Assembly (NCBI GenBank): GCA_937922175.1
Contig: CAKZUU010000184.1
Location: 1 to 7,939 of the forward strand
Source of the DNA: an uncultured Gemmataceae bacterium
Lineage (GTDB): Bacteria > Planctomycetota > Planctomycetia > Gemmatales > Gemmataceae
Direction of reading: 5' to 3'
DNA: 7,939 bases
Each line of letters starts with the position of its first letter. The stretch's first letter is position 1. The notes below the pieces were generated by a model, which saw nothing but the letters and a program-made list of their open reading frames with translations, was not told the DNA's origin and searched no databases. Below, piece after piece: positions 1-7,670 of this stretch. The position numbers and the translations under genes are program-made.

Positions 1-1316
1 GTGTCGTTGTCGTGGGTGCCGGTGTAGACCACCGAGTGGCGGTCGAAATTGTGAGGTAGATAGCGGTTGCAGGCGTCTCCGCCGAACGCGAATTGCAGCA
101 CACACATTCCCGGCAGGCCTACCGTTTGCCGCAGTTGAATCACATCGGGAGTAATGAGGCCGAGGTCTTCGGCGATGAGGGGCAAACCGCCCAATTGCCG
201 ACGAAGCGACTCGAAAAATGAGACTCCGGGTCCGGGCACCCACTCGCCGTTGCGGGCATGGCTGGCGCCGGCCGGGACGTGCCAAGCGGCGGCGAAGCCG
301 CGGAAGTGGTCCACTCGGACCAGATCGACTTGTTTCAAGACGGTCCGTAGTCGTGCGACCCACCAGGAGTAATCGTCGGCGGCCATCGCTTGCCAGTCAT
401 AGAGAGGATTGCCCCAAAGTTGGCCGTCTTTCGCGAAATAGTCCGGAGGAACGCCTGCCTGGACGCTCGGACGCCCTTGGGCATCAAGTAGAAACAGCCG
501 TGGATGCGCCCACACATCGGCTGAATCGCCGTTCACGAAGATCGGTGCATCGCCGATGATTCGGACACCGCGTCGCCGGGCATAGTCACGGAGGGCCGAC
601 CATTGATGGAAAAAAGCGAATTGGTGAAAGCGGTGACGGTGAAGGGCGTCCGACAGGTGTCGGCGAGCTTCGCTTAACGCCGCCAGATCTCGACGACGCA
701 ATTCGTCGGGCCAATCGTGCCAGCAGCGTCCCTGGTGGACTTCTTTGAGCGCGAGGAATAGGGCGAAATCCTCGAGCCAATACGAGTTTTCCGTTGTGAA
801 TTGGTCGAATTCGTCGCGGAGCAGGCCGCGAGCGCGAACACGAAAAGTCTCGCTGGCGCGATCCAAAAGGGAGAATTTGAGGGGGAAAACAGCGGCGAAA
901 TCGACCGCGTGTCGGGGCAAGTCGACGGGAGGAATATCATCCCGGGCCAAGAGACCTTCACGTGCCAGTAGTTCAGGACTGACCAGGAGCGGATTGCCGG
1001 CAAAGGCCGAAGCACTTTGGTACGGCGAGGCGGTCGGCCCGACAGGTCCGAGTGGCAAGACCTGCCACCAGGTCTGTCCCGCCATCGCCAGGGAGTCGAT
1101 CCACTGATAGGCAGCGGGGCCAAGGTCGCCGATACCGAAATCCGCGATTCCGTCCAGAGAAGGCAACGAGGAAGGATGCAGGAGAATGCCGCTGGAACGA
1201 CGACTTAGAACGCCCGCCGGCCGCGTGGCCGAGACGTGACCGCTTCCGCTCGCCTCCGGTGCAGGGCGGGAACCCAGGACAGGCTGAGTATCAATAACGG
1301 CGTTTGAGGCGTTCAA
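1..1316 (-). CDS. malQ: 4-alpha-glucanotransferase (amylomaltase, GH77), 3' end cut by window edge
   Basis: This cytoplasmic enzyme moves alpha-1,4-glucan segments between maltodextrins, in glycogen or maltose metabolism. The frame is open from about 1316 to the left edge (438 codons seen). Counting from a TTG at 1316, the conserved family start (RSSGILLHPSSLP) is at residues 39-51, followed by WWQVLPLGP, SPYQSASAFAGNP (SPYQ at 97-100), GDAPIF (about 255), RVDHFRGF with the nucleophile Asp336, IAEDLG with the acid/base Glu383, and YTGTHDND with the third carboxylate Asp436. The spacings of 47 and 53 nearly match the catalytic triad of Thermus amylomaltase (293, 340, 395). About 100 C-terminal residues are probably missing. 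The start is uncertain: no in-frame ATG, GTG or TTG lies between 1316 and the conserved block. TTG at 1355 has a GGAG (1363-1366) seven bases upstream but would overlap the TPR gene by 65 bases. Identity is very secure; the start is not. Confidence 0.93.
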   Translation of the reverse strand, partial: MNASNAVIDTQPVLGSRPAPEASGSGHVSATRPAGVLSRRSSGILLHPSSLPSLDGIADFGIGDLGPAAYQWIDSLAMAGQTWWQVLPLGPVGPTASPYQSASAFAGNPLLVSPELLAREGLLARDDIPPVDLPRHAVDFAAVFPLKFSLLDRASETFRVRARGLLRDEFDQFTTENSYWLEDFALFLALKEVHQGRCWHDWPDELRRRDLAALSEARRHLSDALHRHRFHQFAFFHQWSALRDYARRRGVRIIGDAPIFVNGDSADVWAHPRLFLLDAQGRPSVQAGVPPDYFAKDGQLWGNPLYDWQAMAADDYSWWVARLRTVLKQVDLVRVDHFRGFAAAWHVPAGASHARNGEWVPGPGVSFFESLRRQLGGLPLIAEDLGLITPDVIQLRQTVGLPGMCVLQFAFGGDACNRYLPHNFDRHSVVYTGTHDND

Positions 1317-4300
1317 GGTCGGGCCAATCCACGGGGTGAAGATCGCGCTCGTCAAAACCCAACTCCAAGGCGGAACGCAACGCGTCGCGTGCCGCCGAGT
1401 CGTTCCCCGCGCGATCGTGCGCCATGGCCAAGTGAAAGTAGCGCACCGCGGTCGGCGCCTCCGCGAGGGCGTCTTCCAGATCGTGGATTGCGTCGATCGC
1501 GCGTCCCAGAGCTAGATATACGCGAGCACGGGTATCGAGCAGGTCGGGAATGGGGCCGACCGTCACAATTGCCCGCTGCACGAGCTGCAAGGCTTCCGCC
1601 GAGGGGCCTTGGTGGGCCAACACCCAAGCCAGGTTATTCAAGGCAACGACATGGTCGGGCTGTTGCACCAACACTCGACGGTATAATTGAGCCGCCGTGC
1701 TGAAATCATGTCGAAACTCCGCGAGTTCGGCCAGGTGCAGATCCAGGTTCACCTCGGGGTGCTCTCGAGCCGTCGCCCGGAGCCACTGTTCCACACGTTG
1801 GCATTCGTTGTCGTCGGCGTGGGATTCACGCAACGCTGTGATTTCCGCCGACGCACGCAGGCTCACCGGAATCTTCATCCGCGGATCACGCAGCCATCGC
1901 AATGCTGCCTCTCGCTGTCCCAAATGGCTCCACAGTGCCACGATACGCACCACGGCTTCCGGACGTAATGGGATACTCCGCTCATAATAATGCAACGCTT
2001 TCTCTCGCAACCGAACCAGCTCGTCCGGCGATCGGCCGCGGCCGGTCCGAACGAACTCGTCCAAGAGCGAGGCCGCAAGAAAACTCCGGACCAAACTGTC
2101 GTCGGATTTTTCGGCCTGACTCACGAACGACGTCAGATGCGCGAATAGGTCGTCGATTTGACCCAGATGAAACAGGACCCGACTGCGGAGGTTGGCGGTC
2201 ACGACGCTACCTGGGGCCAGCCCTTCGATTTGTTTGACGAGGGCCTCCGCTTCGCCGGGTTTTCCCTTCTGTAGGAGCCGTCGGGTCAGATGGGCCAACG
2301 GCATCGGGTTGCGGGGATCGGAAGCGGCGACCGCCCGGTAATAGTGCTCGGCCTTGTCCCAATTTCCTTCCACGTCATGGAGTCGAGCCAACGCAAAGCG
2401 ATCTTCGCGATTGCCCTCCCCGCGGCCAACGAGTTGTTCTAACAGCTCGATCGCTCGCTGTCGCGGTGTCGGCGTTTGACCATCGTGAGGCTGTTGCGAG
2501 AGAAGGACGACTTTGGCACGCACATCCTCCACCGACGGGCCGATCTCTCCCTCGTTTTGTTGCAACAACTCAAATCCCCGCTGGAACATCTCCGGGGCAC
2601 GTTCGGCGATACCCAAAACGGCGAGATGACGCCGAACCCAGGCCTTTTCATGTTTGTCCCACGCGTTCATCTGGTGGAACAAACGCTCGAGGGTGGCCAC
2701 AGCTTCGGCTGTTCGGCCCGACAGAATCAACAAACGAACGAATCGCCGGAGCAGGTCGGGATCAAGCGAACCGGCCTGCATGATTTCCCGATACACTTGC
2801 AAAGCGCGATCGTGGTCATGCATGGCCTCATGGCTGATGGCAACGACCCGACGCGCGAGATCGACGGGCAGGCTTTTTTTCGCCTGGTCGAGGAGCCGAC
2901 GAGCCTCGTCCGATTGACCATCGGCCGACAGCGCTTCGACGAGAGTGACCCAGGTTTCCGGAAGATGTCGTCCTTTCTCCAGGGCCGAGCGAAAGCACTG
3001 GTAGGCCGACTTTTTGTCGCCGGTGTCCCATAGCATCTTGCCCTGCCAGATGAGTTCTTTCGGGTCGGGGGAATCCGCATCCCAGGTTTGTTGGATGACC
3101 TGCTGCACGACGGCACTACGGACTAAAGGGGCGACGAGCGACAACATGGACCGTTGTTTTTCGACGGGTAGCAATGATCGTTGTTGGACGCGATTCAGGA
3201 TGACCTCGGCCTCGTTCGTCTTGCCCGACTCGACCAAAAGGCGAACCAGACGATAGGGGGTCTGTAAATCGGTGTCGCCGAGTTCCAGCGCTTGACGAAA
3301 GTGCGAGATGGCTCGCGCTGGGTCACCTTCGCACTGCGCCAACCGACCGCAAGCTTGATGCACGAGGGCGGAGTTGGGCCTTTGCTGTGCCAAGGACTGC
3401 AAAAGAGATCGCGCGCGTTCGAGGGCCGAGACCTCGCCCTGCTCGGCCAAGGCGAGAGCGTGTCGAACCTCCAACATGGGGGTGATCGAACCGCCGGGAG
3501 GCTCGAGTCGTCGGATCTCGGTCAGCAGATCCGGGAGCAGATGCCATTCACCGTCTTGGACCGCGGTCTCGGCGAGAAGAACACGGCAATGCAAGTCGTT
3601 GGGGCGCTCGTCGGCCAGCCGCCGGAGCAAACGTCGAGCCGATGCGGAATCTTGCATCACCAAGTGCAACTCGGCGAGTCCAAGCCAAAGCTGGTGTCGC
3701 TGATCAACGGTCCACTCCGCGGGAGGTTTCTCTAAAGCGGATACCAAGCTCCGGGCCGTCAGCGGCGAGCGGTGGACGAGAAGGGCGGCTCGCTGCAACC
3801 GCAATTCGGGAAGATCGCCCAGGGCGCGCTGAGCTTGATCGAGGATGTCCGGTCCCGAACGATCCAGAATTTCCGCACAACGGGCATACTGGATCCAAGC
3901 TCTCGGATCCGTGCTTTGGGGGACATTCGACGCTAACAGAGCGACGGCCTCGTTCACGCGCTGACGGGCCAAAAGAAATTCGCTGCGAACGATCAGAGCT
4001 TCCAATCCATTGGGGCGTCGCTGTTCAGCCTGGGAGATGAGCTTTTCGATGTCGCTCCAGGTGGTGGGATCCGCCCGATGGCGGCGCTTTCGCAGGATCA
4101 TCAGCCGGGCCAATTCCAACGGGACGGTCTCGGGGACGCTCGGCAGATGAAGGATTTGTTCGTACTCCCGAATGGCATCGTGCAGGCGACCTGCGGCAGC
4201 GTGGAGTGTCGCCAGACCGAGACGGGCCGGCAACGATTGGGCGTCCCACTCGAGGACGCGGCGAAGAGAATCGGCTTGCCGATCCGTATCGCCCAATTGC

Positions 4301-5499
4301 TTGAAACATTGAGCCAGCAAAATCTGGACTTGGATAGCCAACTCCGGGTCGGTTCGCGATTCGGTGCGAAGGCGCTCGAGTTGTCGGACCGCGTCGGTCC
4401 AAGACCCTTGCTCGACGGCAATGCGGGCTTGTAAGTACCGGAGGCGCTCTTCGCGGACGCCGCGCGATTTCAATTCGTCGAGGATTTTCTGAACCTGATC
4501 AAACATCTTGCCTTGGATCAGCAGTTCCGCCAACGCCGTGTGCAGTTCGTGAGCGTCGGGACAAGCGACGATGCCGACCTCAAGCCATCGCCTGGCCGAA
4601 TCCGCTCGGCGAGCAAAGTACTCGATCCAGGCCAAATGACGATACATCCGGGCATCGTTCGGATGTTGGCGGATGCCTTCTTCCAGTTGTTTCACGGCTC
4701 GATCAGTCTTGCCTCGGATTTGCAACGACCGGGCGTGGAGGAGGATCGCCTCGGCATTGTCAGGCGCCAGCGCGATCGCTTTCTCGGCGTCGTCATGGAA
4801 GTCGCCCAGTTGGAATTCCATGCGGTAACGGGCACGAGCGAGATAGGCTTCGCAGGAATCGGGGAACTGGTTCACCATCCGCGCGATGACCTCATCCGCT
4901 TCCTGAGCGCGATTGAGCCGGCGTCGCAACAGCCGCGCGAGCAGTTCGTGGCTGCGAATCTGATCGGGAGGGAAGCGAGCCGCCTGCTGCAATGAGTCGG
5001 CGGCGGCAAGATACTGCCCTGTCTGTTCCTGACACACCGCCCGTTGCTGCCAAAGCGATCCGTCCTCCGGCGATCGGCGCTGGAGGATGTCCAGGTGCGC
5101 CTCGGCATCTTTGTACCGGCGAGACCGAGGCAATAAATAATGCTTGACGACTCGTCGCCGAATGTCGTCCCGATCAGGTTCAAGTTCCAGAACACGTTCC
5201 AGCAAAAAGACGATTTTTCGTGGCTGTCGAGCCGACAAGGGTAAGCGGTTCATCTCCTCTTCGAGCATGTCGGCGTAGACGAGAAGGGTGGAACTGTCGT
5301 CAGGGCGAAATTCCAGGTACCGCTCGTAGTGACGAGCCGCCTGATCAAACCGATTCTCGTGGCGAGCTGACTCGGCCTGCCATAAAAGCGCGGCAGCAAT
5401 TCGATCATGCTGAAAGTAATGGACAGCCGTGAGTCCGGCGACCAACGCCAACGACACAGCAAGCAAAACAATCAGAAAACGCACGTTGAGCTTTCGCAT
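1291..5499 (-). CDS. Large membrane-anchored tetratricopeptide-repeat protein, function unknown
   Basis: This is a complete 1402-residue protein. Residues 1-5 are basic (MRKLN) and about 7-28 form one hydrophobic helix with no lipobox cysteine, so it is probably a signal anchor or uncleaved signal, with the rest outside the cytoplasm. Almost all that follows is helical TPR-type repeat. Clear units lie near 35-68, 149-182, 252-282, 284-317, 424-455, 604-636, 712-743, 815-847, 1034-1065, 1252-1284, 1286-1317, 1319-1350 and 1353-1383, with typical G/A/Y/A/P spacing (for example WQAESARHENRFDQAARHYE). No catalytic domain is visible. The C-terminus (LNNLAWVLAHQG, then LDTRARVYLALGRAIDAI, ending DWPDLERL) resembles the ends of other planctomycete TPR proteins. 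TPR proteins usually act as scaffolds for protein complexes; the partner here is unknown. The ATG at 5499 is placed directly before the membrane helix, though its Shine-Dalgarno sequence is weak. The gene probably shares a transcript with malQ downstream. The fold is secure; the role is not. Confidence 0.9.
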   Translation of the reverse strand: MRKLNVRFLIVLLAVSLALVAGLTAVHYFQHDRIAAALLWQAESARHENRFDQAARHYERYLEFRPDDSSTLLVYADMLEEEMNRLPLSARQPRKIVFLLERVLELEPDRDDIRRRVVKHYLLPRSRRYKDAEAHLDILQRRSPEDGSLWQQRAVCQEQTGQYLAAADSLQQAARFPPDQIRSHELLARLLRRRLNRAQEADEVIARMVNQFPDSCEAYLARARYRMEFQLGDFHDDAEKAIALAPDNAEAILLHARSLQIRGKTDRAVKQLEEGIRQHPNDARMYRHLAWIEYFARRADSARRWLEVGIVACPDAHELHTALAELLIQGKMFDQVQKILDELKSRGVREERLRYLQARIAVEQGSWTDAVRQLERLRTESRTDPELAIQVQILLAQCFKQLGDTDRQADSLRRVLEWDAQSLPARLGLATLHAAAGRLHDAIREYEQILHLPSVPETVPLELARLMILRKRRHRADPTTWSDIEKLISQAEQRRPNGLEALIVRSEFLLARQRVNEAVALLASNVPQSTDPRAWIQYARCAEILDRSGPDILDQAQRALGDLPELRLQRAALLVHRSPLTARSLVSALEKPPAEWTVDQRHQLWLGLAELHLVMQDSASARRLLRRLADERPNDLHCRVLLAETAVQDGEWHLLPDLLTEIRRLEPPGGSITPMLEVRHALALAEQGEVSALERARSLLQSLAQQRPNSALVHQACGRLAQCEGDPARAISHFRQALELGDTDLQTPYRLVRLLVESGKTNEAEVILNRVQQRSLLPVEKQRSMLSLVAPLVRSAVVQQVIQQTWDADSPDPKELIWQGKMLWDTGDKKSAYQCFRSALEKGRHLPETWVTLVEALSADGQSDEARRLLDQAKKSLPVDLARRVVAISHEAMHDHDRALQVYREIMQAGSLDPDLLRRFVRLLILSGRTAEAVATLERLFHQMNAWDKHEKAWVRRHLAVLGIAERAPEMFQRGFELLQQNEGEIGPSVEDVRAKVVLLSQQPHDGQTPTPRQRAIELLEQLVGRGEGNREDRFALARLHDVEGNWDKAEHYYRAVAASDPRNPMPLAHLTRRLLQKGKPGEAEALVKQIEGLAPGSVVTANLRSRVLFHLGQIDDLFAHLTSFVSQAEKSDDSLVRSFLAASLLDEFVRTGRGRSPDELVRLREKALHYYERSIPLRPEAVVRIVALWSHLGQREAALRWLRDPRMKIPVSLRASAEITALRESHADDNECQRVEQWLRATAREHPEVNLDLHLAELAEFRHDFSTAAQLYRRVLVQQPDHVVALNNLAWVLAHQGPSAEALQLVQRAIVTVGPIPDLLDTRARVYLALGRAIDAIHDLEDALAEAPTAVRYFHLAMAHDRAGNDSAARDALRSALELGFDERDLHPVDWPDLERLKRRY

Positions 5500-5541
5500 G
5501 CTGCGATCAGGACCTCGTTGGGAGAATGCGAATCAGACCCA

Positions 5542-5555
5542 CGCCTCACGAGGCG
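5542..5555. promoter_or_regulatory. Perfect 14-base inverted repeat, candidate operator or leader hairpin
   Basis: CGCCTC-AC-GAGGCG is a perfect inverted repeat with six-base arms around a two-base centre. It ends about 42 bases upstream of the TPR ATG. It could be a dimeric repressor site or, in RNA, a five-pair hairpin with a four-base loop. In GC-rich DNA a palindrome of this size can arise by chance, and no known regulator motif was recognised. Confidence 0.25.
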
Positions 5556-5558
5556 ACA

Positions 5559-5744
5559 TCACTTCCCGAGACGACAACGTAAGATGTGGTTGACGCCCTT
5601 CCCATCACCCAGTTGGGCTGTGTCGGGACAAGCCAGAGATGGAATCGTCGGGGTGGCCGATACCAGAACTGGAGAAGACCCGGTCAGGTTGAGGTCGATA
5701 AGACGTCGAGTCGAGGGCCCGATGAAAGATTCGAGCGGCGGCAT
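5559..5744 (-). CDS. Doubtful 61-residue small ORF upstream of the TPR gene
   Basis: An ATG at 5744 opens a 61-codon frame ending in TGA at 5559-5561. It begins MPPLESFIGPSTRRLIDLNL and ends RCRLGK. In its favour: a GGAGG (5755-5759) ten bases before the ATG, a candidate promoter whose start site would fall about 50 bases upstream of the ATG, and the same strand as the TPR gene, 59 bases ahead of it. Against it: no recognised domain, no clear membrane or coiled-coil segment, and a third-position base pattern that does not stand out. An extension of the same frame to an ATG at 5882 would run through the promoter and is less likely. It may be a leader peptide or simply untranslated DNA. Confidence 0.15.
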   Translation of the reverse strand: MPPLESFIGPSTRRLIDLNLTGSSPVLVSATPTIPSLACPDTAQLGDGKGVNHILRCRLGK

Positions 5745-5804
5745 AAAAAGACGTCCTCCATGACCAAGATGGCCGGCTCCGTGGCAATTTTCCAGGCAGG
5801 CCGT

Positions 5805-5834
5805 ATCGTAAACCAGGCGAGAGAAAGCTGTCAA
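5805..5834 (-). promoter_or_regulatory. Candidate sigma-70-type promoter for the TPR-malQ transcript
   Basis: On the minus strand a perfect TTGACA (5834-5829) is followed after 18 bases by TACGAT (5810-5805), which keeps the most conserved TA and AT positions of the -10 box. Transcription would begin near 5798 and run leftward, giving a leader of about 300 bases before the TPR ATG. That long leader would contain the 5542-5555 palindrome and the doubtful small ORF. The call rests on motif match alone. Confidence 0.4.
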
Positions 5835-5876
5835 GTCGGCCCGATCCCTCATTGACCCGGCCGCCGTGGTGATCCG

Positions 5877-5908
5877 TTGCATCCGTGCGGGAGCTTTCTG
5901 GCTATAAT
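5877..5908 (+). promoter_or_regulatory. Candidate promoter for pckA
   Basis: A perfect TATAAT lies at 5903-5908, unusual in DNA this GC-rich and well placed for a start near 5915 and a leader of about 40 bases. The -35 is poor: TTGCAT at 5877-5882 matches only half of TTGACA, and the 20-base spacer is too long for a standard sigma-70 promoter. The promoter may therefore need an activator, which would fit a regulated gluconeogenic gene; that last step is inference. Confidence 0.4.
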
Positions 5909-5942
5909 CTTCGCATCCCGGTCACATCGCCGCTGGACGCCC

Positions 5943-5949
5943 GAGAGGA
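5943..5949 (+). promoter_or_regulatory. Ribosome binding site of pckA
   Basis: GAGAGGA ends six bases before the ATG at 5956. This is a good Shine-Dalgarno match at a normal distance, and it fixes the pckA start. Confidence 0.65.
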
Positions 5950-5955
5950 CGACTT

Positions 5956-7566
5956 ATGCCGTTGAAGTCTCCAGAGATGCCGCCACCAAATTTGTCGATC
6001 TGCGGGTTGCGGCCAGAGGGAGTGGTTCACGCCAATCTGCCCGTGCCAATTTTGATCGAGCGCTCGTTGGCCCGATTGGAGGGACAGCTCACGGACTTGG
6101 GGGCGCTCGCCGCCTATACCGGCGCCCGGACCGGTCGTTCGCCGAAGGATCGATTCATCGTCCGCGACAAGCTGACCGAGTCGCGGGTGAACTGGGGTTC
6201 GGTGAATCAGCCGGTTGCCGTCGCGGACTTCGACGTAGTTTGGCATCGAGTCGCTGAGCATTTGAACTATCGGGAATTATTTGTCACCGATGGGGAAGCG
6301 TGCGCCGATCCACGGTTTCGACTCCGTGTTCGAGTGGTCGCCGAAAAAGCGTGGCACGCGCTGTTCGCCCGATGTTTGTTTTTGCGACCGACCTGGGAGG
6401 AACTGACGCGATTTCAACCGGATTGGCACATCTTAGTGGCGGCCGATTGCCGCCCAATTCTATCGGCGCAGGGGCCCGGCTCGGATGTTTTCGTCGGCAT
6501 CGACTTCAGCCGGCATCTCATCTTGATCTCCGGAACCCATTACGCGGGGGAGATCAAGAAGTCGGTTTTCTCGATCTTGAACTTCTTGCTCCCTCAACAG
6601 GGCGTATTCCCCATGCATTGTTCGGCCAATGTCGGGACAAAAAGCGATGTGGCTCTTTTCTTCGGCTTGTCCGGCACGGGAAAAACGACCCTCTCCGCCG
6701 ATCCCTCCCGTCGGCTGATCGGCGATGACGAACATGGCTGGTCCGACGAGGGAATCTTCAACATCGAGGGCGGTTGCTATGCCAAGACCATCCGTCTCTC
6801 ACGCTTGGGAGAACCCCAAATTTGGAACGCCATCCATTTTGGCAGCGTCCTGGAAAATGTGGTTGTCGATCCGGTGACGCGGGTTCCGGATTTCAACAGC
6901 GATCGGATCACGGAAAACACACGAGCAGCCTATCCGGTCGACTACATTCCCAATTGTGAATTGAGCGGTCGGGGAGGGCATCCCAGAAACATCTTCTTCC
7001 TGACCTGCGATGCGTTCGGCGTCTTGCCGCCTTTGTCGCGGTTGAACGCGGATCAAGCAATGTATCACTTCCTTTCGGGATACACTGCAAAAGTCGCTGG
7101 CACGGAAACAGGGGTCACGGAGCCAGAAGCCGCCTTCAGCACCTGTTTCGCGGCCCCGTTTCTCCCGCTCCCTCCGGCTCAATACGCGGATCTGCTCGGA
7201 CAGCGCCTCAGACATTATCGCTGCCCCGTGTGGTTGGTCAACACGGGCTGGATTCGGGGACCGTACGGCGTGGGCCACCGCATTGAACTAACGCATACCC
7301 GAGCCTTGTTGACTGCTGTCCTCGAGGGCAAATTTGACGATGGCGACATCCCCTTTCAGGCGGATTCCGTCTTTGGCATTGAGGTGCCGCGGTGGTGCCC
7401 CGATGTGCCGGACCACATTCTCCAGCCGCGTCAAACCTGGAAAGATCCCGATGCCTACGACGCCCAAGCACGTCGGCTGGCAACTCTGTTTCGCGACAAG
7501 TTCCAACCCTACGAGTCAGCGGTGTCTCCCTCGGTCATCGCATCGGCACCACGGGTGGCGAGTTGA
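5956..7566 (+). CDS. pckA: Phosphoenolpyruvate carboxykinase (ATP)
   Basis: This cytoplasmic enzyme converts oxaloacetate and ATP to phosphoenolpyruvate, ADP and CO2, the entry step of gluconeogenesis. The protein is complete at 536 residues, close to the 540 of the E. coli enzyme. In order: TGRSPKDRF with substrate-binding Arg61; HYAGEIKKSVFSILNFLLP with the active-site lysines 201-202; MHCSANVG with metal-binding His221; the kinase P-loop GLSGTGKTT (237-245); the metal-binding LIGDDEHGW with Asp257 and Asp258; EGGCYAKTI; TENTRAAYP with Arg323; and DAFGVLPPLSRL, YHFLSGYTAKVAGTE and LVNTGWI. The P-loop form and overall plan mark the ATP-dependent family, not the GTP-dependent one. No key residue is missing. 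The gene is transcribed alone, away from the TPR-malQ pair and towards the gene at the right edge. The start is supported by a good ribosome site. Confidence 0.98.
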   Translation: MPLKSPEMPPPNLSICGLRPEGVVHANLPVPILIERSLARLEGQLTDLGALAAYTGARTGRSPKDRFIVRDKLTESRVNWGSVNQPVAVADFDVVWHRVAEHLNYRELFVTDGEACADPRFRLRVRVVAEKAWHALFARCLFLRPTWEELTRFQPDWHILVAADCRPILSAQGPGSDVFVGIDFSRHLILISGTHYAGEIKKSVFSILNFLLPQQGVFPMHCSANVGTKSDVALFFGLSGTGKTTLSADPSRRLIGDDEHGWSDEGIFNIEGGCYAKTIRLSRLGEPQIWNAIHFGSVLENVVVDPVTRVPDFNSDRITENTRAAYPVDYIPNCELSGRGGHPRNIFFLTCDAFGVLPPLSRLNADQAMYHFLSGYTAKVAGTETGVTEPEAAFSTCFAAPFLPLPPAQYADLLGQRLRHYRCPVWLVNTGWIRGPYGVGHRIELTHTRALLTAVLEGKFDDGDIPFQADSVFGIEVPRWCPDVPDHILQPRQTWKDPDAYDAQARRLATLFRDKFQPYESAVSPSVIASAPRVAS

Positions 7567-7648
7567 CATCGGCTTCGGCCATCCGGCAATGGCCCAAGCG
7601 ATGAAGAGGCAGCTTCCATACCGCCGGCACCGATTCTCTCGCGCGGTC

Positions 7649-7670
7649 GGTCCGACGGCAAAGACGGACC
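7649..7670. terminator. Weak hairpin between convergent genes, possible terminator
   Basis: GGTCCG (7649-7654) and CGGACC (7665-7670) form a six-pair stem with a ten-base loop. It lies 82 bases after the pckA stop and touches the stop codon of the opposing gene, where a shared terminator would be expected. There is no T-run on either side, so it is not a standard intrinsic terminator. Confidence 0.25.

Larger units (their letters stand above)
5500..5955. other. Divergent intergenic control region between the TPR gene and pckA
   Basis: No convincing gene fills these 456 bases. The region separates two divergent transcripts. It holds a TATAAT-type promoter and good ribosome site for pckA at its right end, a TTGACA-type promoter facing left at 5805-5834, a 14-base palindrome at 5542-5555, a small imperfect palindrome CCAGAACTGG at 5663-5672, and a doubtful small ORF. 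I found no tRNA, recognisable riboswitch, terminator with a U-tract, or repeat array. Open frames here on both strands have unremarkable composition and no recognised homology. Confidence 0.7.

Noticed and set aside
745..1107. Plus-strand open frames opposite malQ
   Set aside because: They lie opposite the well-conserved GH77 sequence, are rich in Arg and Ser as is typical of shadow frames, and show no family motif.
2476..3033. Long plus-strand open frames opposite the TPR gene (also 3292-3735, 4078-4434, 4513-4995)
   Set aside because: All are in the antisense register that lines up codon for codon with the TPR gene. In that register a stop arises only opposite TTA, CTA or TCA, codons that the TPR gene rarely uses, so long empty frames are expected. 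None has recognisable protein motifs.
5655..5715. Possible tRNA, suggested by a TG-SSPVL-like translation and short inverted pieces
   Set aside because: No acceptor stem or D-arm could be assembled on either strand, and the T-arm consensus does not match. It is ordinary intergenic DNA as far as I can see.
5790..5882. CLENCH motif in a minus-strand frame, resembling a cytochrome c haem site (CxxCH)
   Set aside because: The frame runs through a better-supported promoter, lacks the distal Met ligand context and any signal peptide, and the rest shows no cytochrome c pattern. One CxxCH is easily due to chance.
6460..7278. Minus-strand open frames opposite pckA (6460-6735, 6799-7278)
   Set aside because: The plus strand carries an unbroken pckA with all active-site motifs through this stretch, and the opposing frames show no family features.
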